In this document: one piece after another, positions 62,369 through 64,000 of the stretch
Layout of the letters: each line of letters starts with the position of its first letter
Numbering within the stretch: position 1 is the first letter of the stretch
Source of the DNA: an uncultured Shewanella sp.
GTDB taxonomy: Bacteria; Pseudomonadota; Gammaproteobacteria; Enterobacterales; Shewanellaceae
Assembly (NCBI RefSeq): GCF_947497935.1
Contig: NZ_CANMIO010000015.1
Coordinates: forward strand, 46,229-110,228
Reading direction: 5' to 3'
Length of the DNA stretch: 64,000 nt
Made by a program: the position numbers and the translations under genes
The notes under the pieces: generated by a model
The model's database searches: none
What the model saw: only the letters and a program-made list of their open reading frames with translations
Told to the model about the DNA's origin: nothing

Positions 62369-62775
62369 AAATAGATTATTTCCAGTTTTTACTTTACTCA
62401 ACCCGCGCCCTAAACAGCTGTGCAACCTCAACATTAAATTTACGGCGCACACACTTAACCCCCTGAAAGCATATTTCTGGAGATGACGAATTAATGATTA
62501 CGGTTTTAACTAACGAGGGGCGCTATTGTAGAGTACAGACACCATCGCACACGAGTGATTCATATCACATATTGCAGAGTTATTTAGAGGGTAAATCTAC
62601 TAGAGAGCTACGTCATCAAAATAGTATCTTAGCTTAAGTAGAATCATAGCCGTGATCACTAGTAGACATTTGCTATAGCTACCTATCTAACCTTATATAT
62701 ACAAAGAAGTTATTGAGCTAAAGCAACCGCAATGCTAGTGTCAGCCCAAACTTGTTCATATCCAAGGAAAGAAGA
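62369..62775. other. Divergent promoter region of the permease and Spo0M-like genes
   Basis: About 400 bases, including an N-terminal extension of the permease frame that I did not use. It contains a good CRP/FNR-type dyad at 62,554-62,569 and no gene. Confidence 0.5.
62554..62569. promoter_or_regulatory. Candidate CRP/FNR-type site
   Basis: AGTGATTCATATCACA matches TGTGA-N6-TCACA at nine of ten fixed positions; the core TGAT-N4-ATCA also fits FNR/EtrA. It lies between the divergent purine permease and Spo0M-like genes. Confidence 0.5.
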
Positions 62776-63528
62776 ATGCTTAAAAAAATCTTGGCCAGCG
62801 TCGGTATAGGTAAAGCGACTGTCGATACCATCTTGCTCGATGATCAATTAACAGCCGGTGAGCCATTTAGAATCGAGGTCGTCATCAAAGGCGGCGAAGT
62901 CGAACAGGAGCTCAATGGTCTTGAGTTTGCGATTATGGCCGAAGCAAAAGCCGAGAAAACAGTCGGTGACGATGAAGTTAAATACAACAAGAGCTTAATA
63001 CTGCAGAGCTGGAAGCCTATGCTCAAGCAGACGATTCAACCTGGCGAAACCATTACCCATCAGTTCAACCTTGACCTGCATCCAGAAGCCCCTGCCACTC
63101 GACTTTTTGGCCATAGAATAGCTAAGGTTTGGCTCCAAACAGGTTTAGACATCAAGAACGGTATCGACGGCAGTGATAAAGACCCCTTAGTGATCGTGCC
63201 TTCTAATACTCAACTTGCGGTATTAGAGCTGATTGAAAACAGCGGTTACCGTCTGTTTAAATCGGATCTTGAAGTGGGCTATGTACGTGCGCAAGGTTTT
63301 GCATCGCACCTTCCTTGCTACCAAGAGTATGAATTTAAACCACAATCACGCTCATTTTTTGGCGCACGCGAACTAGAAGTCACCTTTGTCGATAATGGCG
63401 CAGAAACTGGTGTACTCATCGAAATAGACAGAGCCTTCTCTGGTGATGGCTACCATAGTGTATCGATTCCAAATCACTGCGATACAGTGGAGAGTGTTCG
63501 GCCATATATAGAAAGCGTGCTTGGTTAG
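62776..63528 (+). CDS. Spo0M-like (SpoOM) family protein
   Basis: A 250-residue cytoplasmic protein of the sporulation-control protein Spo0M family, named from Bacillus but widespread in non-sporulating bacteria. It begins MLKKILASVGIGKATVDTILLDDQLTAGEPFRIEV and contains two arrestin-like beta-sandwich domains; FGHRIAKVWLQTGLDIKNGIDGSDKDPLVI and GYRLFKSDLEVGYVRAQGF match the family. Its role here is unknown; a link to envelope or stress is only guesswork. Start chosen at the ATG with AAGGAAAGAAG before it. Confidence 0.87.
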   Translation: MLKKILASVGIGKATVDTILLDDQLTAGEPFRIEVVIKGGEVEQELNGLEFAIMAEAKAEKTVGDDEVKYNKSLILQSWKPMLKQTIQPGETITHQFNLDLHPEAPATRLFGHRIAKVWLQTGLDIKNGIDGSDKDPLVIVPSNTQLAVLELIENSGYRLFKSDLEVGYVRAQGFASHLPCYQEYEFKPQSRSFFGARELEVTFVDNGAETGVLIEIDRAFSGDGYHSVSIPNHCDTVESVRPYIESVLG

Positions 63529-63675
63529 CAGTCATTCACAACAAAAATAATGCGAGTAAACACCTCTGCAAATCAGCTAATTAAACCTATCATGGCTCCC
63601 CTTTACCAGGGTCGCGATCGCAAACAGTAATTTTTAGCCTTCTTGCAGAAGCTAGGGGAAAACGAGCGTTAAGCT

Positions 63676-63703
63676 AAAAAGCCAGCATCAATTACTGGCT
63701 TTT
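63676..63703. terminator. Terminator between Spo0M-like and repeat-protein genes
   Basis: AAAAAGCCAG/CTGGCTTTT stem with a 9-base loop between convergent genes. Confidence 0.85.
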
Positions 63704-63739
63704 ATTCATATATTATCGACATAGGCAAAGGCGTAAAAC

Positions 63740-64000
63740 CTAGCCAGGGATAGGGTTCTTTTCGACCTCTCGCTTAAGTTCATCCGCTTTTTTACGCGCT
63801 TCAGCTTCATACTTATCGGCATCCTCTCTCGCATCACGTGCATCCCGCTTAGCCTCTTTCATATCTCTGTCCGCAGCTTGACGAGCCTCACTGTCATACT
63901 TATCGGCTTCTTTTCTCGCCTTCTGCGCATCCTTTTTAGCTTCTTTCATATCTTTGTCCGCAGCCTTACGAGCCTCGCGGTCATACTTGTCAGCCTCTTT
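63740..64000 (-). CDS. 3' end of a gene encoding 29-residue charged repeats (partial)
   Basis: The minus-strand frame is open to the right edge, so the gene begins outside the window. It encodes tandem 29-residue units of the form KEADKYDxEARxAADxDMKEAKxDAxxAR (two complete units seen), then a diverged half unit EDADKYEAEARKKADELKREVEKNP and the end IPG. It is highly charged, alanine-rich and predicted fully helical, a coiled coil. A frame starting at 63,949 is just an internal Met. The N-terminus, possible signal or lipobox are not visible. It could be an envelope-spacer, cell-wall-linked or cytoplasmic filament-like protein. Confidence 0.8.
   Translation of the reverse strand, partial: KEADKYDREARKAADKDMKEAKKDAQKARKEADKYDSEARQAADRDMKEAKRDARDAREDADKYEAEARKKADELKREVEKNPIPG

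Noticed and set aside
61731..62486. A 251-codon plus-strand open frame opposite the purine permease.
   Set aside because: Shadow of the permease gene; proline/isoleucine-rich composition is the usual antisense of hydrophobic helices.

Overview
The window looks like a chromosomal segment of a marine gammaproteobacterium, most probably a Shewanella. The basis is the overall gene content (QueG, CLCA_X protein, DUF3718, M13 lipoprotein peptidase, long curlin-repeat protein, a GlyGly-CTERM remnant) and moderate GC. The species is an inference; no rRNA or tRNA gene lies here. Almost everything is chromosomal housekeeping or adaptive metabolism. I see no prophage, no complete insertion sequence, no CRISPR array and no plasmid backbone.

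Layout. 1-6 kb: a TPR-GGDEF sensor, queG, dodecin, an AhpD-like protein divergent from a LysR regulator, and a membrane-anchored thioredoxin. 6-10 kb: metE divergent from metR, with tandem MetJ-type boxes between them, then an HDOD protein. 10-11 kb: two copies of a 150-base palindromic repeat. 11-14 kb: an SGNH esterase and the cobalamin receptor btuB under a B12 riboswitch. 15-17 kb: a BlaI-like repressor and an M56 protease-TonB_C fusion with two operator dyads. 17-24 kb: FMN reductase with a LysR regulator, a symporter fused to a solute-binding domain, rsuA and pyrC. 24-30 kb: DUF3718 protein, CLCA_X protein, an AraC regulator divergent from a D-aminoacylase-type amidohydrolase, ppiC, and a sugar dehydrogenase flanked by repeat-rich DNA.

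30-46 kb: a translationally coupled pair, an ATP-grasp ligase and an N-formylglutamate-amidohydrolase/DUF1704 metallopeptidase; a GlyGly-CTERM pseudogene remnant with its terminator; a double-CDGSH glutamate-synthase-like protein; a HAD phosphatase; a GlnD homologue with an apparently dead HD domain; ppk1-ppx; and a beta-CASP hydrolase. 46-54 kb: a porin, a YdcH-like protein, a 627-residue curlin-repeat protein, an SPFH protein, and then a decaying region with a frameshifted small secreted gene. 54-64 kb: an M13 peptidase, yghU, a DUF985 cupin, guaD convergent with a purine permease, a Spo0M-like protein, and the 3' end of a gene made of 29-residue charged repeats that runs off the edge.

Functional links: metE and btuB together show B12-independent methionine synthesis alongside riboswitch-controlled B12 uptake. 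guaD and the permease form a guanine salvage unit. ppk1 and ppx form a polyphosphate synthesis and breakdown pair. The strongest candidates for a poorly described system are the ATP-grasp/DUF1704 pair at 30.5-33.5 kb and the CDGSH-GltS protein beside it.
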